Shown here piece after piece: positions 32,857 to 41,260 of a stretch of 43,013 nt of DNA (positions within the stretch are counted from its first letter, which is position 1; each line of letters begins with the position of its first letter). A model generated the notes under the pieces. That model was not told the origin of the DNA and ran no database searches. It saw nothing but the letters and a program-made list of their open reading frames with translations. The stretch comes from a virus: positions 1-43,013 of IMG/VR virus record IMGVR_UViG_3300042507_006786; one strand, written 5' to 3'. The position numbers and the translations under genes are program-made.

Positions 32857-33605
32857 GCCCGTGCATCCTTTGCCGGCGGCACAAGGATCCCCACGCGGCG
32901 GCACTTCGTCTTCAGGAACCTCGCCAGCTTCGTCGCGCTGTCGATTCCCACCTCGTCCGAGTCGCTGATCAGGCACACGTCCATCCCCTCCACGACTTCG
33001 CCCACCAGCGCGTGGCTTCCCATCGCGCTTGGCCTCCCGATTGCGTTCATTCCCATGCCCAGCACCGCAGCCGTGTCCGTCGGTCCCTCGCATATGACGA
33101 TTCCCTTTCCTGGCCTGGGCCAGTCAAAAGGCATGAAGAGTCCCTGTTTCGATCCCTTGACTGCCCACTTCTTGCTCGAAAGCGACCTCAGACGAATGCC
33201 TATGAGCCTCTGCCCGTCACGAAACATCGGAAACGAGTAGGCATCCGATGACGCAGACCATCCTACGCGAAGGAGCCTGAGCGCGAACGAAGGAACGCCG
33301 ATCGATCTCGACAGAATCCCGATTCTCTCGTCGGTGCACGCCTCCATCATCTTGCTTGAGAACCGCGACAGCACGAGGTTGTGTTCCGGCAGCTCTTTTC
33401 CTGCTTCGTCTGCCCGGAAAGGCGGCATCGGCACCGTCTTGTCGATGACGTGCAGGTATCCGCTTCCGTCGATGTACTTTTTCGATCCGGTCTCCGTGCG
33501 AGGGCAGATGGCGACTGCGCCATTCGACGAAACCATGCACCAATCGCATTTGCCGCATACAGGACAAGGTTTCTCACGACTCGTCCTCTTCCAGGTCTGT
33601 TCCAT
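32709..33605 (-). CDS. DNA primase, Toprim type with zinc finger
   Basis: Likely makes RNA primers for DNA synthesis. The 298-residue protein has a compact N-terminal zinc motif (CPVC at 14-17, with C20, C23 and C34 near) and a Toprim domain: VICEGPTDTAAV (E173, acidic glycine motif) and LISDSDEVG (D215, D217) for metal binding. No helicase domain follows, so it would work with the SF2 helicase or a host helicase. ATG 33,605 has GGAGGAATT upstream; an upstream frame extension is ignored. It overlaps the 99-residue gene by 32 bases. Confidence 0.8.
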   Translation of the reverse strand: MEQTWKRTSREKPCPVCGKCDWCMVSSNGAVAICPRTETGSKKYIDGSGYLHVIDKTVPMPPFRADEAGKELPEHNLVLSRFSSKMMEACTDERIGILSRSIGVPSFALRLLRVGWSASSDAYSFPMFRDGQRLIGIRLRSLSSKKWAVKGSKQGLFMPFDWPRPGKGIVICEGPTDTAAVLGMGMNAIGRPSAMGSHALVGEVVEGMDVCLISDSDEVGIDSATKLARFLKTKCRRVGILVPPAKDARAWISSGSVGQPLLRSLIAEAIRSTGPLFFRSTSRGREICCDATTGSESR

Positions 33606-33873
33606 CCAATTCCTCCTCGTCAGGAACACGAATCAGCATGGCCGGAGTTCCAAGTCCGACGTACAGGCACTCGATGTTGAAGTAGTAGAACTCCTCCGCT
33701 TCGTCTTCGGTCATCCCCTGGGCGACCAGGTTGGCGACGATGATTTTCGGGTCGTAGATCACGATCGGATTGTGCCCACGCACGCACGAAAGCCCGAGGA
33801 TCGCGTTGTCGTGCCCGTCCAGCGTCAGAGCGTCTCCGTTGTGTTCTCCGATCCACTTCTGGATGTCCTTCAC
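33574..33873 (-). CDS. Conserved phage protein of unknown function
   Basis: A 99-residue acidic protein, VKDIQKWIGEHNGDALTLDG at the start, with a central strand-rich segment (NPIVIYDPKIIVANLVAQGM) and TEDEAEEFYYFNIECLYVGL. The pattern (IVYD..., then DMTxxEAxEYxxFN) resembles small proteins found beside phage helicases or primases; a role is not established. It starts at GTG 33,873 with GGAGG six bases upstream, immediately after the helicase stop. Confidence 0.65.
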   Translation of the reverse strand: MKDIQKWIGEHNGDALTLDGHDNAILGLSCVRGHNPIVIYDPKIIVANLVAQGMTEDEAEEFYYFNIECLYVGLGTPAMLIRVPDEEELDGTDLEEDES

Positions 33874-33874
33874 C

Positions 33875-35512
33875 TTACGCCTCCTTCCATTGGTTCTTTG
33901 CAAGCCTGTCGATGATGGCCTTCGCATCCGAGAACGAGCATTCAGACGAGTATCCGTACCGCTGCAGGAGCTTCGCCTGCCGGTACGAGCATCCGTTCTG
34001 CTTGAACCTGCGGATCGTCTCCTTGAACAGGGCCCGTTGCTGCCATTCATCCATTCGCTCGAACGGAACGCCCTGCTTGCGCAGCACGTCCTTCTGTCCT
34101 TCCGTGAGCGGCAGAACGCGCATCGAGTAGGTCGAGTTCCTCTTCGGGATTCCGTAGACCGAGAACGCATCCAGTTCCTGGACGTCTACCTTGGCCTTGC
34201 CGACGACGACCCTGCGCTTCTCCTTCAGCCTGCGCTGTTCCTCTTCTTCCTCGAGAAGCTTCTCCTCCATCTCGAGTATCGAGATGATGTCGATTGGCTC
34301 CTCGCCATCCGCATCCTCCGCCTTCTTCTTCGCTCTCTCGACAACCTCTGGAAGCATCTTGCCTCCAAGGATGTCTGGCAGCGAGGCGAGAGAATGCTTC
34401 CCTGCGTTGCCGCAGAAGTCGAGCACGATGCAGTCGGGCTTTCCGCTCGACGCAATCGAAGACCTTCGATCTTCAGAAGTCTCCCTTCCGTCCACGGTTC
34501 CTGGAAGCGGGCGCGTGCCTCTTCCCACCATCTGCGCGTACAGGCTTCTCGACTTCGTTGGCCTTGCGATCACGACCATGCCGATGTCCGGGCAGTCGAA
34601 CCCCTCCGTCGCGACCATGCAGTTCACCAGCACCTGGAACTTTCCTGCCGCGTAGTCGCGTAGAAGCTGTCGCCGCTCGTCAGGAGGAGTCTCGCCGCTG
34701 ATGAACCTGGCAATGCCGGGCTTGTGCCTGTCGAGGATCTCGGTCAGCATTTCGCTCTGCGCGACTGAAACGCAGAAGACCAGCACCTTCCTGCTTCCCA
34801 TGCGCCGCACCGTCTCGTCGGCGACCCCGTGCAGGTTTCCCTCCCGCTCCATGATGGAGCTGAGTTCGCCCTGGTGGAAGTCTCCTGCCACGTCCCGTAC
34901 GCCTGAGAAGTCGAGGTCGAGGATGCGCGCCGGCATCGACCTGACGGGCACAAGCCATCCGTCCTTCGTCGCGTCAAGGAGGCTGTATTCGAAAGCAACG
35001 GACTCGAACACCTCCTTCATCGCTATCTCGTCGGAGCGGTCTGGCGTTGCCGTGACCCCGAGGATCTTGCACCCTTCGTTCTTACGGAAGTGCTCGATCA
35101 CGTTCCGGTACGACGATGCGACCGCATGGTGCGCTTCGTCGATGATCAGTAGCGAGAACTCCGATGGATCGAACCGAGACATCCTCCGCTCGGCTCCCAT
35201 CTTCGCGTTGAGCGTCTGCACGCTCGCCACGACGCACTTCGAAGGGAACATCGTGCGCTCGTTGCTGTACTGCTCGGCCTTCTCGATGTTCGGACGGTCT
35301 CCCGTGACGACATGGATCTTCTCAGCGCCCTGCGAGATCAATTCCTCTCGGTGGGCGATGACCATGACGCGCTTCTTGGCGATCTTCGCGGCAGATGCGA
35401 ACACCACCGTCTTTCCGCATCCAGTCGGAAGGCACAGGAGCGTCGAGTCGCATTCCCTGAGCGCATCGCAGATGCCGTTTATCGCATCCTTCTGATACGG
35501 ACGAAGGTTCAC
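33875..35512 (-). CDS. Superfamily 2 DEAH-box helicase
   Basis: ATP-dependent DNA or RNA unwinding or branch-migration enzyme. The 545-residue protein has Q-like motif RPYQ (4-7), Walker A PTGCGKT (29-35), motif Ia AHREEL, DEAH (125-128), motif III GVTATP (152-157) and motif VI QMVGRGTRP (about 315). This layout matches UvsW/ComFA/RadD-like helicases. A long acidic segment (about 380-440) and a basic C-terminus (SYRQAKLLQRYGYSSEC) follow, perhaps contacts for a partner. GTG start, overlapping the previous stop by GTGA, after GGGGGAG. Confidence 0.9.
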   Translation of the reverse strand: MNLRPYQKDAINGICDALRECDSTLLCLPTGCGKTVVFASAAKIAKKRVMVIAHREELISQGAEKIHVVTGDRPNIEKAEQYSNERTMFPSKCVVASVQTLNAKMGAERRMSRFDPSEFSLLIIDEAHHAVASSYRNVIEHFRKNEGCKILGVTATPDRSDEIAMKEVFESVAFEYSLLDATKDGWLVPVRSMPARILDLDFSGVRDVAGDFHQGELSSIMEREGNLHGVADETVRRMGSRKVLVFCVSVAQSEMLTEILDRHKPGIARFISGETPPDERRQLLRDYAAGKFQVLVNCMVATEGFDCPDIGMVVIARPTKSRSLYAQMVGRGTRPLPGTVDGRETSEDRRSSIASSGKPDCIVLDFCGNAGKHSLASLPDILGGKMLPEVVERAKKKAEDADGEEPIDIISILEMEEKLLEEEEEQRRLKEKRRVVVGKAKVDVQELDAFSVYGIPKRNSTYSMRVLPLTEGQKDVLRKQGVPFERMDEWQQRALFKETIRRFKQNGCSYRQAKLLQRYGYSSECSFSDAKAIIDRLAKNQWKEA

Positions 35513-35703
35513 GGCTCCCCCTCATCTCGCGGCGATGCCGCGTCCTCAAGGTTCTTGACGAGGTCTTTCGCCGCGCTCACCGTGTACGGCTCGTCGCGGT
35601 CGGTCAGGTGACCTCCCATCGTGATCGTGTCGGCCGCGACCGCGACGGGGAGTCGCACGACGGCCACGCCTGCGCGAAGCAGGCTCTCTGCGAAGTTCAG
35701 CAT
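35509..35703 (-). CDS. Small hypothetical protein
   Basis: A 64-residue protein, MLNFAESLLRAGVAVVRLPV then a polar second half with AAKDLVKNLEDAASPRDEGE. The N-terminal helix is amphipathic rather than clearly membrane spanning. The start overlaps the previous stop region, and AAGGAACC lies upstream. Small proteins with an RLPxAVAADxxT... segment occur in phage early operons; function is unknown. The coupling to the helicase by GTGA overlap suggests co-translation. Confidence 0.6.
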   Translation of the reverse strand: MLNFAESLLRAGVAVVRLPVAVAADTITMGGHLTDRDEPYTVSAAKDLVKNLEDAASPRDEGEP

Positions 35704-35954
35704 TGTTCGGTTCCTTCCTTGAAGCAGTCCCAGCCCCGCTCGGCGGCGATTTGCTCGCAGTTCTGCGATGTCGTGGTGCAGAGCACGCGGAGGGCGCAAG
35801 CCTCCCGCCGCGCCTCGTCGCGCTCGGCGGTGGCCTTCGAAAGTTCGCGCTCCAGTTCGCGGGCGAAACATGCTTGCACAACAGACGCGCTGCGGAGACC
35901 TCCAGCCGTGTAGTGGTGTTCTGCAATTGAGTCCACTCTAGGTGTGTCGCTCAT
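35697..35954 (-). CDS. Small hypothetical coiled-coil protein
   Basis: An 85-residue protein whose centre (ARELERELSKATAERDEARR, about 31-50) forms a strong charged coiled coil. The start MSDTPRVDSI resembles many small phage proteins with a MSDTPRT opening. Four cysteines (C29, C53, C65, C76 approximately) are scattered. Function is unknown. Its ATG overlaps the upstream stop (ATGA). Confidence 0.6.
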   Translation of the reverse strand: MSDTPRVDSIAEHHYTAGGLRSASVVQACFARELERELSKATAERDEARREACALRVLCTTTSQNCEQIAAERGWDCFKEGTEQC

Positions 35955-36646
35955 CGTTTCGCCTCCTTCGGCCTATCTAGGATGCTCTTTGGAAGCCACT
36001 TCGTCCCTCCGCACAGGCAGCTGGATCCATGCGTTCCCCACTCGTCGCATTCTCCGTGCGGACGCGCATGCTTCAGCGCCTCGGCCGCGTTCTTCAGGTC
36101 GGCGACGACGTGCGGCAGGTTGATCCACCGCCCCGACTTCTTCGGATCAAGCGACTTGATCCGCTTGAGCACGGCCCGAAGGTCGGCCAGGCACGAATCG
36201 ATGTCGTCCTGCGCATCCTGCATGTCCGCTTCCGCGTTGACCTTCTCGGGCCCGAACTTCTCCACGACGGACCGGATGTCAGAAGCGGAAGGCTCGGAGC
36301 CGCTTTCCTCGCGAGCCTTCTCCAGCACCTCCCTTCGTTTCTCCGGAGGAACCGACGAGAGCGCGCGGGCCTGCGCCTCGTTCGAAACCGGAGTTCCCTC
36401 GATGACCATCTCGGCGGCCTTCTTCATTCGGCTGGCGTACGAGTCGTCCCATCCGAACGCGGAGCGGCAGAAGGCCGTCCACGTGCCGTGCTCCTCGACC
36501 CACAGGCGGTCGGCGTAGAGGACCGCGAGCGCGCGCACCTGGAGGTGCTCCGTCTTCTTGACGATCTCGCAGAGGATCGGGTAGCGCTCGTCCGGCGTGT
36601 AGTTGGAGGCATCCACCTCGTTGATGAGTTGAGCAATGGGTTGCAT
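35951..36646 (-). CDS. ParB-like DNA-binding protein candidate
   Basis: A 231-residue protein. The middle (GWDDSYASRMKKAAEMVIEG and SNEAQARALSSVPPEKRREV) resembles the helix-turn-helix region of ParB-like or KorB-like proteins, which select SEAQ..L..LPPE patterns. C-terminal residues CDEWGTHGSSCLCGG form a possible zinc site. It could bind DNA and aid replication or segregation; the molecular role is an inference. It lies directly behind recT with an ATGA overlap. Confidence 0.6.
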   Translation of the reverse strand: MQPIAQLINEVDASNYTPDERYPILCEIVKKTEHLQVRALAVLYADRLWVEEHGTWTAFCRSAFGWDDSYASRMKKAAEMVIEGTPVSNEAQARALSSVPPEKRREVLEKAREESGSEPSASDIRSVVEKFGPEKVNAEADMQDAQDDIDSCLADLRAVLKRIKSLDPKKSGRWINLPHVVADLKNAAEALKHARPHGECDEWGTHGSSCLCGGTKWLPKSILDRPKEAKR

Positions 36647-37587
36647 CAGAAACTGTCCTCCTGACGATTCGCGTCCTCAGCGAGAACGCGACGGTCGTCT
36701 TCCTCTGTTTCCTGGTCCTTGTAGTCCTGCCGCGAAGACCGCATCACGTCGAGCGCGTCGGCGATCGACATCTCCTTCGAGAACTTCTCGCAGAACTGGA
36801 TGCAGCAGAGGAAGTCGGCCTGCTCCGCCTTGCCGTCGGTGCGGATGTCGTGCGCGGTCATGACCTGCTTGCATCGTTCCATGAGTTCGCCCTTGTCGAG
36901 GCCAGTCCACTCCTTCACCATGCGGACGAACGCCTCCTTCGGGGACTCCTTGGTGTGGTCCCACTTCGGGTTGACCTTGCCTCGCTTCTCCTTGGACTGC
37001 ACCGGAACGGCCCGCTGCGGCGGAGGCTTGACCTGACTCGTGGCAGGTGCCGCCTCCGCATCGGCGGCCGGCGCAGCGTTGATCGGCTGGCCCGCCTGGT
37101 GCATCTCCTCGACCGTGTAGATGCCGCTGATCGCGGCAGGGAACGCCTTGCGGAGGGCAAGAGCCTCCGCGACCTTCCCGAGCATCAGGTGTGGCATCTT
37201 GCGCCACATGAACGCCATCGCCTCGTTCGGGACATACTGCTCCCACCGAGCCGTGGCGGTGAACGGGCACCGAACGCCTCCGACGACCTTGTACACGGTC
37301 ACGGTCGCCTTCCCCGGAAGCCCGTCTGGGTTGTCAAACACGGGATCGTCGTTGCCCGCGTAGCAGCCCGTACGGTCCGCAAGGGTGCGGTACCCGTCGA
37401 TGCCCGTGGCGATCACCATCTGTCGCTCGCCGGTCTTTCGGTCCGTGCGGACCTGCGGGTAGATCTGGTTCGCGAGCGGGTTGAGTTCGTAGCGGTGCGC
37501 AGCCGCCATGAAGACGTCCATCTCGATGTCGGTCAGCTTGTTCTTGTTCTGGATGAACTGAAGTTCTGCCTGGCTGTAGGTGTGCAT
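36646..37587 (-). CDS. recT: RecT/Redbeta-family ssDNA annealing protein
   Basis: Anneals complementary single strands during recombination and replication. The 313-residue protein has the RecT-family core: the opening QNKNKLTDIEMDVFMAAAHR, YELNPLANQIYP, then a GIDGYRTLADRTGCYAG motif and the strand TATARWEQYVPN, with EALALRKAFP. The C-terminal part (about 170-313) is variable, disordered and charged, and carries a degenerate palindrome copy (37,031-37,048). The ATG follows GAGGAGG. It lies just downstream of the Cas4-like nuclease, the expected partner. Confidence 0.9.
   Translation of the reverse strand: MHTYSQAELQFIQNKNKLTDIEMDVFMAAAHRYELNPLANQIYPQVRTDRKTGERQMVIATGIDGYRTLADRTGCYAGNDDPVFDNPDGLPGKATVTVYKVVGGVRCPFTATARWEQYVPNEAMAFMWRKMPHLMLGKVAEALALRKAFPAAISGIYTVEEMHQAGQPINAAPAADAEAAPATSQVKPPPQRAVPVQSKEKRGKVNPKWDHTKESPKEAFVRMVKEWTGLDKGELMERCKQVMTAHDIRTDGKAEQADFLCCIQFCEKFSKEMSIADALDVMRSSRQDYKDQETEEDDRRVLAEDANRQEDSF
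37031..37048. repeat. Degenerate palindrome copy
   Basis: ACCTGACTCGTGGCAGGT differs from the consensus at two of 18 positions in the left arm. It lies in the low-complexity linker of recT. It may be a decayed copy or chance. Confidence 0.5.
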
Positions 37588-37596
37588 GTGTCCTCC

Positions 37597-38499
37597 TCAA
37601 AGAAGCATGTCGAAGCGAGTGCAGAACGATTCCGCCTCGCAGAGACTGCATCCGATTGGGTCTGGGTTGGTTGGGAACTGGTCCTTGCGCATCATCCTGA
37701 TGCGCATCATGAGTTCGGCGCGGATGTTCTCGATGGCTCCGTGCGTGTACTCGACCTCGCGCCACGACATCCGAACGGGCCTGTCGTCTCCCTTCACGAA
37801 CTCGCGCTGGTTTCCGTTGTCGTCCTCGCAAGTCGTCTTCCTGCCGAACGGTGCGAGGTGGTTGACGTGCAGCCACACTCCGCGAGCCTCCTCGCCGATG
37901 TGCTTCCACTCGGTGGTGAGGCCGTCGTTCAACATGAACCTGCCCTCGAGGCAGCAGCCGAAGTAGCATGCGAACTGCATGTTTCTCGCGAGGTAGTGCC
38001 ATGTCGGCGCAGTCTCGCGAAGCTTCCAGTCCACGAACACGAGACGTCCGTGGTCGTCGCGCAACAGGAGGTCGATGTGTGATGCAAACTCGGGCATTCG
38101 TGGCGCGAACTTCCAGCGGACCGGAACCTCGCATCCTAGGAGCGTCCATCGCGAGAACCTCTCCTTGAACTTTCGGTAGTAGTTCTCGCAGAACATTCCG
38201 ATGTCGCCGATTGTCTCAGACATCGATGCATCGACCGACTCCGATGTCTTCCTCCCCTCATCTGCGAGCGTCCTTCGAACCGAGTCGATTGCCTCCGATA
38301 CGAGCGGAGTGAACATCGCTGGCTCCTCGGACTGTCCGTGGAGGTGGCGCTCATGGAGGTACCTGAGCGCCTCTCCTGCGACAAGCCCGCGAAACAGCGC
38401 GCCTGTGGCGACCGGATTCGTCTTTCCCTGAAGCCGAAGCTGCACGAACCTCATGCACGACGCCGTGAGGTCGCTGCTGTGGATTTCCTTGATCTTCAT
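37597..38499 (-). CDS. Cas4/RecB-like PD-(D/E)XK nuclease
   Basis: A 300-residue exonuclease-type protein. Catalytic residues are D143 in an SHIDLLL motif and VDWK (156-159), the D...(D/E)xK layout. C15 at the N-terminus and C284, C287 and C293 at the C-terminus match the four cysteines that bind an iron-sulphur cluster in Cas4 and AddB-like nucleases. Its 5' to 3' resection would supply single strands for the neighbouring RecT. The ATG at 38,499 follows AGGAGGAGC and overlaps the upstream stop. Activity is predicted from motifs. Confidence 0.85.
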   Translation of the reverse strand: MKIKEIHSSDLTASCMRFVQLRLQGKTNPVATGALFRGLVAGEALRYLHERHLHGQSEEPAMFTPLVSEAIDSVRRTLADEGRKTSESVDASMSETIGDIGMFCENYYRKFKERFSRWTLLGCEVPVRWKFAPRMPEFASHIDLLLRDDHGRLVFVDWKLRETAPTWHYLARNMQFACYFGCCLEGRFMLNDGLTTEWKHIGEEARGVWLHVNHLAPFGRKTTCEDDNGNQREFVKGDDRPVRMSWREVEYTHGAIENIRAELMMRIRMMRKDQFPTNPDPIGCSLCEAESFCTRFDMLL

Positions 38500-38792
38500 T
38501 GTGCTCCTCCTGCATGGGAAGCGTACATGGTTATGTCGTCGTTGTCGAAGTAGACCGTCCTTCCCGCCTCTTCGTTGGTCCCAAGCCCGTTTGACGGCTT
38601 GGAGGTTCCTAGAACAACGAGAGTTCGGTTCTCTCCAAGACCCACCACCCAACACGGGATGACGCAGATCTTCCTCTCCAGATCCTCTGGAGTCGACCCT
38701 GCGAGATAGATGCTCCTGCTCGAAAGCTTCGACAGGACGCTTCCCTTGACGGCGATCACCGCAGGGTACGGCGGTTCTCTTTCAGGATTCAT
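38496..38792 (-). CDS. Small hypothetical protein
   Basis: A 98-residue protein with MNPEREPPYPAVIAVKGSVL at the start and a strand-rich centre (ICVIPCWVVGLGENRTLVVL). No domain or motif that I recognise. It overlaps the end of the XRE-like gene and is directly upstream of the nuclease with ATGA overlap, so it may be co-translated with recombination genes. Function unknown. Confidence 0.6.
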   Translation of the reverse strand: MNPEREPPYPAVIAVKGSVLSKLSSRSIYLAGSTPEDLERKICVIPCWVVGLGENRTLVVLGTSKPSNGLGTNEEAGRTVYFDNDDITMYASHAGGAQ

Positions 38793-39090
38793 GTCCGTAC
38801 TCCTTCCTCACCGCCGCCAGCGCGATTGCATCGGATGCGTCGTTGCGCTCCTTGACGCATTCCTCGACAGCCTTGTCAATCCTCTCTGCTACGAGCATGC
38901 TTGGAACCGTTCGCCCGGCCATGATGTTGGAGATGTGCTGACGAGTAACTCCAGACCGTCGCGCAACATCCGTCATGTTCAGCCTGAACTTCGCGGACGC
39001 ACCCATCCACTTCAAAAGAGTCGCCTTGTAGTCGACCTTGTGCGTCGACATCTTGTGCATCTCTGCCATGTAGTCAACTTGCTTGTCCAT
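38782..39090 (-). CDS. XRE-family helix-turn-helix protein
   Basis: A 102-residue protein with a Cro/CI-type helix-turn-helix at 38-60 (NMTDVARRSGVTRQHISNIM), preceded by a charged N-terminus and followed by helix VPSMLVAERIDKAVEECVKE. Such proteins bind operators; this could regulate the early operon or bind the dispersed palindrome. ATG 39,090 is preceded by GGAGG, so an upstream TTG start is unlikely. It is the only classical HTH regulator in the window. Confidence 0.75.
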   Translation of the reverse strand: MDKQVDYMAEMHKMSTHKVDYKATLLKWMGASAKFRLNMTDVARRSGVTRQHISNIMAGRTVPSMLVAERIDKAVEECVKERNDASDAIALAAVRKEYGHES

Positions 39091-39508
39091 CGCTTTGTCC
39101 TCCGTTCCGCCGTCGTTCAACAGCGGATTCGATTTGGTCGTGTAGTCCCGAGAACATCAGTTGCATGGTTTCGACCATGCTCACCATCTCGTTCGGACAG
39201 TCGATTGTCTCTCCAGTCGATTCGTCCGCGCCGATGATGACCGCGTCTCCACGGATCGGCGAGAACGGTCTTCCCGAGACCATCATCGCAAGGTTGGTTG
39301 CTGACATGTTCGCTGGAAGGTCATTTAGGATTCCCTCGTCGTCAACGAACATGTCCACGGCGGTCTTCTCCGTGCCGAACTTTCCGAGCGAGATCGCGTC
39401 GAACATCTCGCATCCGATCAGCCGACTGATGCCGTCAGCGTCGTCGATCAACACGAGCCTCGCATGACCGTTCGTCGTGATGACGATTGCCTTCGTTCCC
39501 TTCTTCAT
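39074..39508 (-). CDS. DUF3846-like protein
   Basis: A 144-residue protein. The centre (about 55-105, NDLPANMSATNLAMMVSGRP, FSPIRGDAVIIGAD) resembles DUF3846, a family of phage and plasmid proteins with a short N-terminal region; the function is unknown. The C-terminus is a charged helix. Its ATG overlaps the stop of the 73-residue gene (ATGA), and it overlaps the XRE-like gene by 17 bases. The start follows a purine-rich region. Confidence 0.6.
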   Translation of the reverse strand: MKKGTKAIVITTNGHARLVLIDDADGISRLIGCEMFDAISLGKFGTEKTAVDMFVDDEGILNDLPANMSATNLAMMVSGRPFSPIRGDAVIIGADESTGETIDCPNEMVSMVETMQLMFSGLHDQIESAVERRRNGGQSDGQAS

Positions 39509-39726
39509 GGAGCCTCCGAGTGGATGACGGAGTACGGGATGGCGAGATTCTCAGCCGCCCACGCAGCAGCCTGTTCGCGCTTGTGGAACGGTCCCCACAG
39601 GCGAACGCGCTCGCGACCGTCATTCTTCTTGAAGACAATCGGGACAATAGCCACGACGATGAATCGCTTGTCGCGTCGCTGTGGTTCTGCGTTCTTCTTC
39701 ACGATGTCGCTCTTTGCCGGTTGCAT
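39505..39726 (-). CDS. Small hypothetical protein
   Basis: A 73-residue basic protein, MQPAKSDIVKKNAEPQRRDK with a hydrophobic strand (RFIVVAIVPIVF) and AAAWAAENLAIPYSVI. No family recognised. It is preceded by an AGAGGAGC ribosome site and by an 88-base gap containing a perfect hairpin (39,754-39,772), the only sizeable gap in the early operon. Hydrophobicity is too short for a clear membrane span. Confidence 0.65.
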   Translation of the reverse strand: MQPAKSDIVKKNAEPQRRDKRFIVVAIVPIVFKKNDGRERVRLWGPFHKREQAAAWAAENLAIPYSVIHSEAP

Positions 39727-39753
39727 TTGATCGCTCCTCTGTCCTGGTTGAAT

Positions 39754-39772
39754 CCGCCGGACATTCCGGCGG
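39754..39772. other. Hairpin in early-operon gap
   Basis: A perfect 8-bp stem, CCGCCGGA / TCCGGCGG, with a 3-base loop. On the minus strand it is followed by ATTC, without a T run. Weak attenuation, mRNA processing or operator use are all possible. It divides the first three early genes from the rest. Confidence 0.6.
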
Positions 39773-39813
39773 GGAAATCCGTGGACGCGCTTCCGCGCAT
39801 CTACGGGTGCTGT

Positions 39814-40092
39814 TTACATGGGGCTTGATTCGATCTTGAGCCGTATCGCCCTTGCGACAATCGAGTCGAGCATTCCAAGATGCATCTGCTCCACGCTGCG
39901 CCTGTCGTCTCCCTCGTCGGAGTGCTTCTCCCAGTCGCAACTATCATCAATCGCCGTGTCGATGGCTGTAGCCATGCCCTTCAACTGTCCTTCCGTGTAC
40001 GCGGAGGCAAGCGCCGCCGCGACTTCGCGGAGCTTCTTCTCGCTCGGCAGCTTTCCAAGAGACTTCATCCGCTTCTTCTTGTCATTGCTCAT
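39814..40092 (-). CDS. Small hypothetical protein
   Basis: A 92-residue charged helical protein starting MSNDKKKRMKSLGKLPSEKK. No family recognised. Acidic central section (DSCDWEKHSDEGDD) and an amphipathic C-terminus (LDSIVARAIRLKIESS). The ATG overlaps the previous stop (ATGA). It is the third gene of the early operon, in a group of three unknown genes next to the control region. Phage genes in this position often target the host, but nothing here shows that. Confidence 0.6.
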   Translation of the reverse strand: MSNDKKKRMKSLGKLPSEKKLREVAAALASAYTEGQLKGMATAIDTAIDDSCDWEKHSDEGDDRRSVEQMHLGMLDSIVARAIRLKIESSPM

Positions 40093-40616
40093 TTCGATCC
40101 CACTCCTTGCTTCGGGTGATGCACCACGATGACTCGAACCCCAATGTCCGACATCCTCTGTGAGAATGACATCACATCGTCTTCCCCCATTGACCAAACG
40201 CCGCTGTCCGTCTCGACGGCGCACAGACCCTTTCGCAGGGTCTTTGCAACAGCCTTCTCGACATCGGCACGGTCGATCATGTGATGCGCAATCGCATTCA
40301 CGATCTCCTCCATGCCCATGTCAACGGTCTTCTCAGGATCGGATGCAAGGGAAGCCTTGACCTCATCGACAATCGGATGCCCCTCGTATGACGAGAATCC
40401 GACCAGTCCTCCGTTTCCGTCAGATGTCGCGTGCGAGTGAAGCACTCCGTCGATCAACACCTCGCATGTGTAGGCTGCGGTCTCCCTGCTGAGTTTCGGG
40501 TAGTGCTTGAACTTGCGAAGCACGATCCGACCGCCGTATTTAGACACGACGATCACCGTAGATCGTTCGAAAGCCTTCTTGAACTCATCGAACTTGCATT
40601 CCTTCTCGACGATCAC
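40089..40616 (-). CDS. Hypothetical early protein
   Basis: A 175-residue protein of mixed strands and helices (VIVVSKYGGRIVLRKFKHYP, ETAAYTCEVLIDGVLHSHAT). GTG start at 40,616 that overlaps the previous stop (GTGA). No recognisable catalytic motif or signal. Early-operon position only; function unknown. Confidence 0.6.
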   Translation of the reverse strand: MIVEKECKFDEFKKAFERSTVIVVSKYGGRIVLRKFKHYPKLSRETAAYTCEVLIDGVLHSHATSDGNGGLVGFSSYEGHPIVDEVKASLASDPEKTVDMGMEEIVNAIAHHMIDRADVEKAVAKTLRKGLCAVETDSGVWSMGEDDVMSFSQRMSDIGVRVIVVHHPKQGVGSK

Positions 40617-41179
40617 TTTGCCACCTCCGCTCCTGCCAACTTTCCGTTCTTGATAGTGACCGTGGGAACGGACTGGTGCGTCGGATCCCGCATCGGAAGG
40701 TCTCGCTTGACGGGCTTGAAGCCCTTCTTCGCGAGAGAGTCTTTCGAATCAGACATGTCGATGATCTCGCGCATGTCGTCAGAGGGAGGAACGAACCGAA
40801 TCTGCTCGGCGAGAATGTACTTCTGAAGGTGGTAGAGAAGACCACGGTCGGAGAAGTGATCGACATTCTGAATGTACGAACCGATCAGAGCCAGCCCTCC
40901 GATTACCATCGCGAGCCTCTCGGAGACATCCTCGTCGGATTCTTCCCTTGCGTCGATGTCGAAATCGGGAAGAACCCCGATCTTGCGCAGGACATCTCCC
41001 TGCGTGGTCAACTCGGCAAACTCCATGTCGTACCTGATCGCGTGGATCACGATGGACTCGGGCGGATCACCCGATTCCTTCCACATCTTCGCGATTGCGC
41101 TTAGACGCTCCTCGATCTTCCCTTCAAGCCACTTTCGCCCGTGTTCGGGCAGTTCTTCGATCTTGATTTCCCTGTACAT
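40613..41179 (-). CDS. Hypothetical first early gene
   Basis: A 188-residue protein, first of the early leftward operon. It has an N-terminal helical part (LEGKIEERLSAIAKMWKESG) and a hydrophobic central helix (RLAMVIGGLALIGSYIQ, about 87-104) that could be a membrane or core helix. It is downstream of a strong candidate promoter (TTGACT, 16 bases, TATTGT) with about a 75-base leader and AAAGGAACG before the ATG. Function unknown; first-in-operon position suggests an early host-interaction role, which is inference. Confidence 0.65.
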   Translation of the reverse strand: MYREIKIEELPEHGRKWLEGKIEERLSAIAKMWKESGDPPESIVIHAIRYDMEFAELTTQGDVLRKIGVLPDFDIDAREESDEDVSERLAMVIGGLALIGSYIQNVDHFSDRGLLYHLQKYILAEQIRFVPPSDDMREIIDMSDSKDSLAKKGFKPVKRDLPMRDPTHQSVPTVTIKNGKLAGAEVAK

Positions 41180-41260
41180 GTCGTTCCTTTCGTATTGGGT
41201 TCCTGTCGAAACAGCCGAAAGGCGTTGCCGCCCTTCGACCGCAGGGGGAAAGATGCAACC

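Noticed and set aside
34884-34896. Further palindrome copy in the helicase gene
   Set aside because: Only one half-site (CCTGCCACGT) is present; the other arm is absent.
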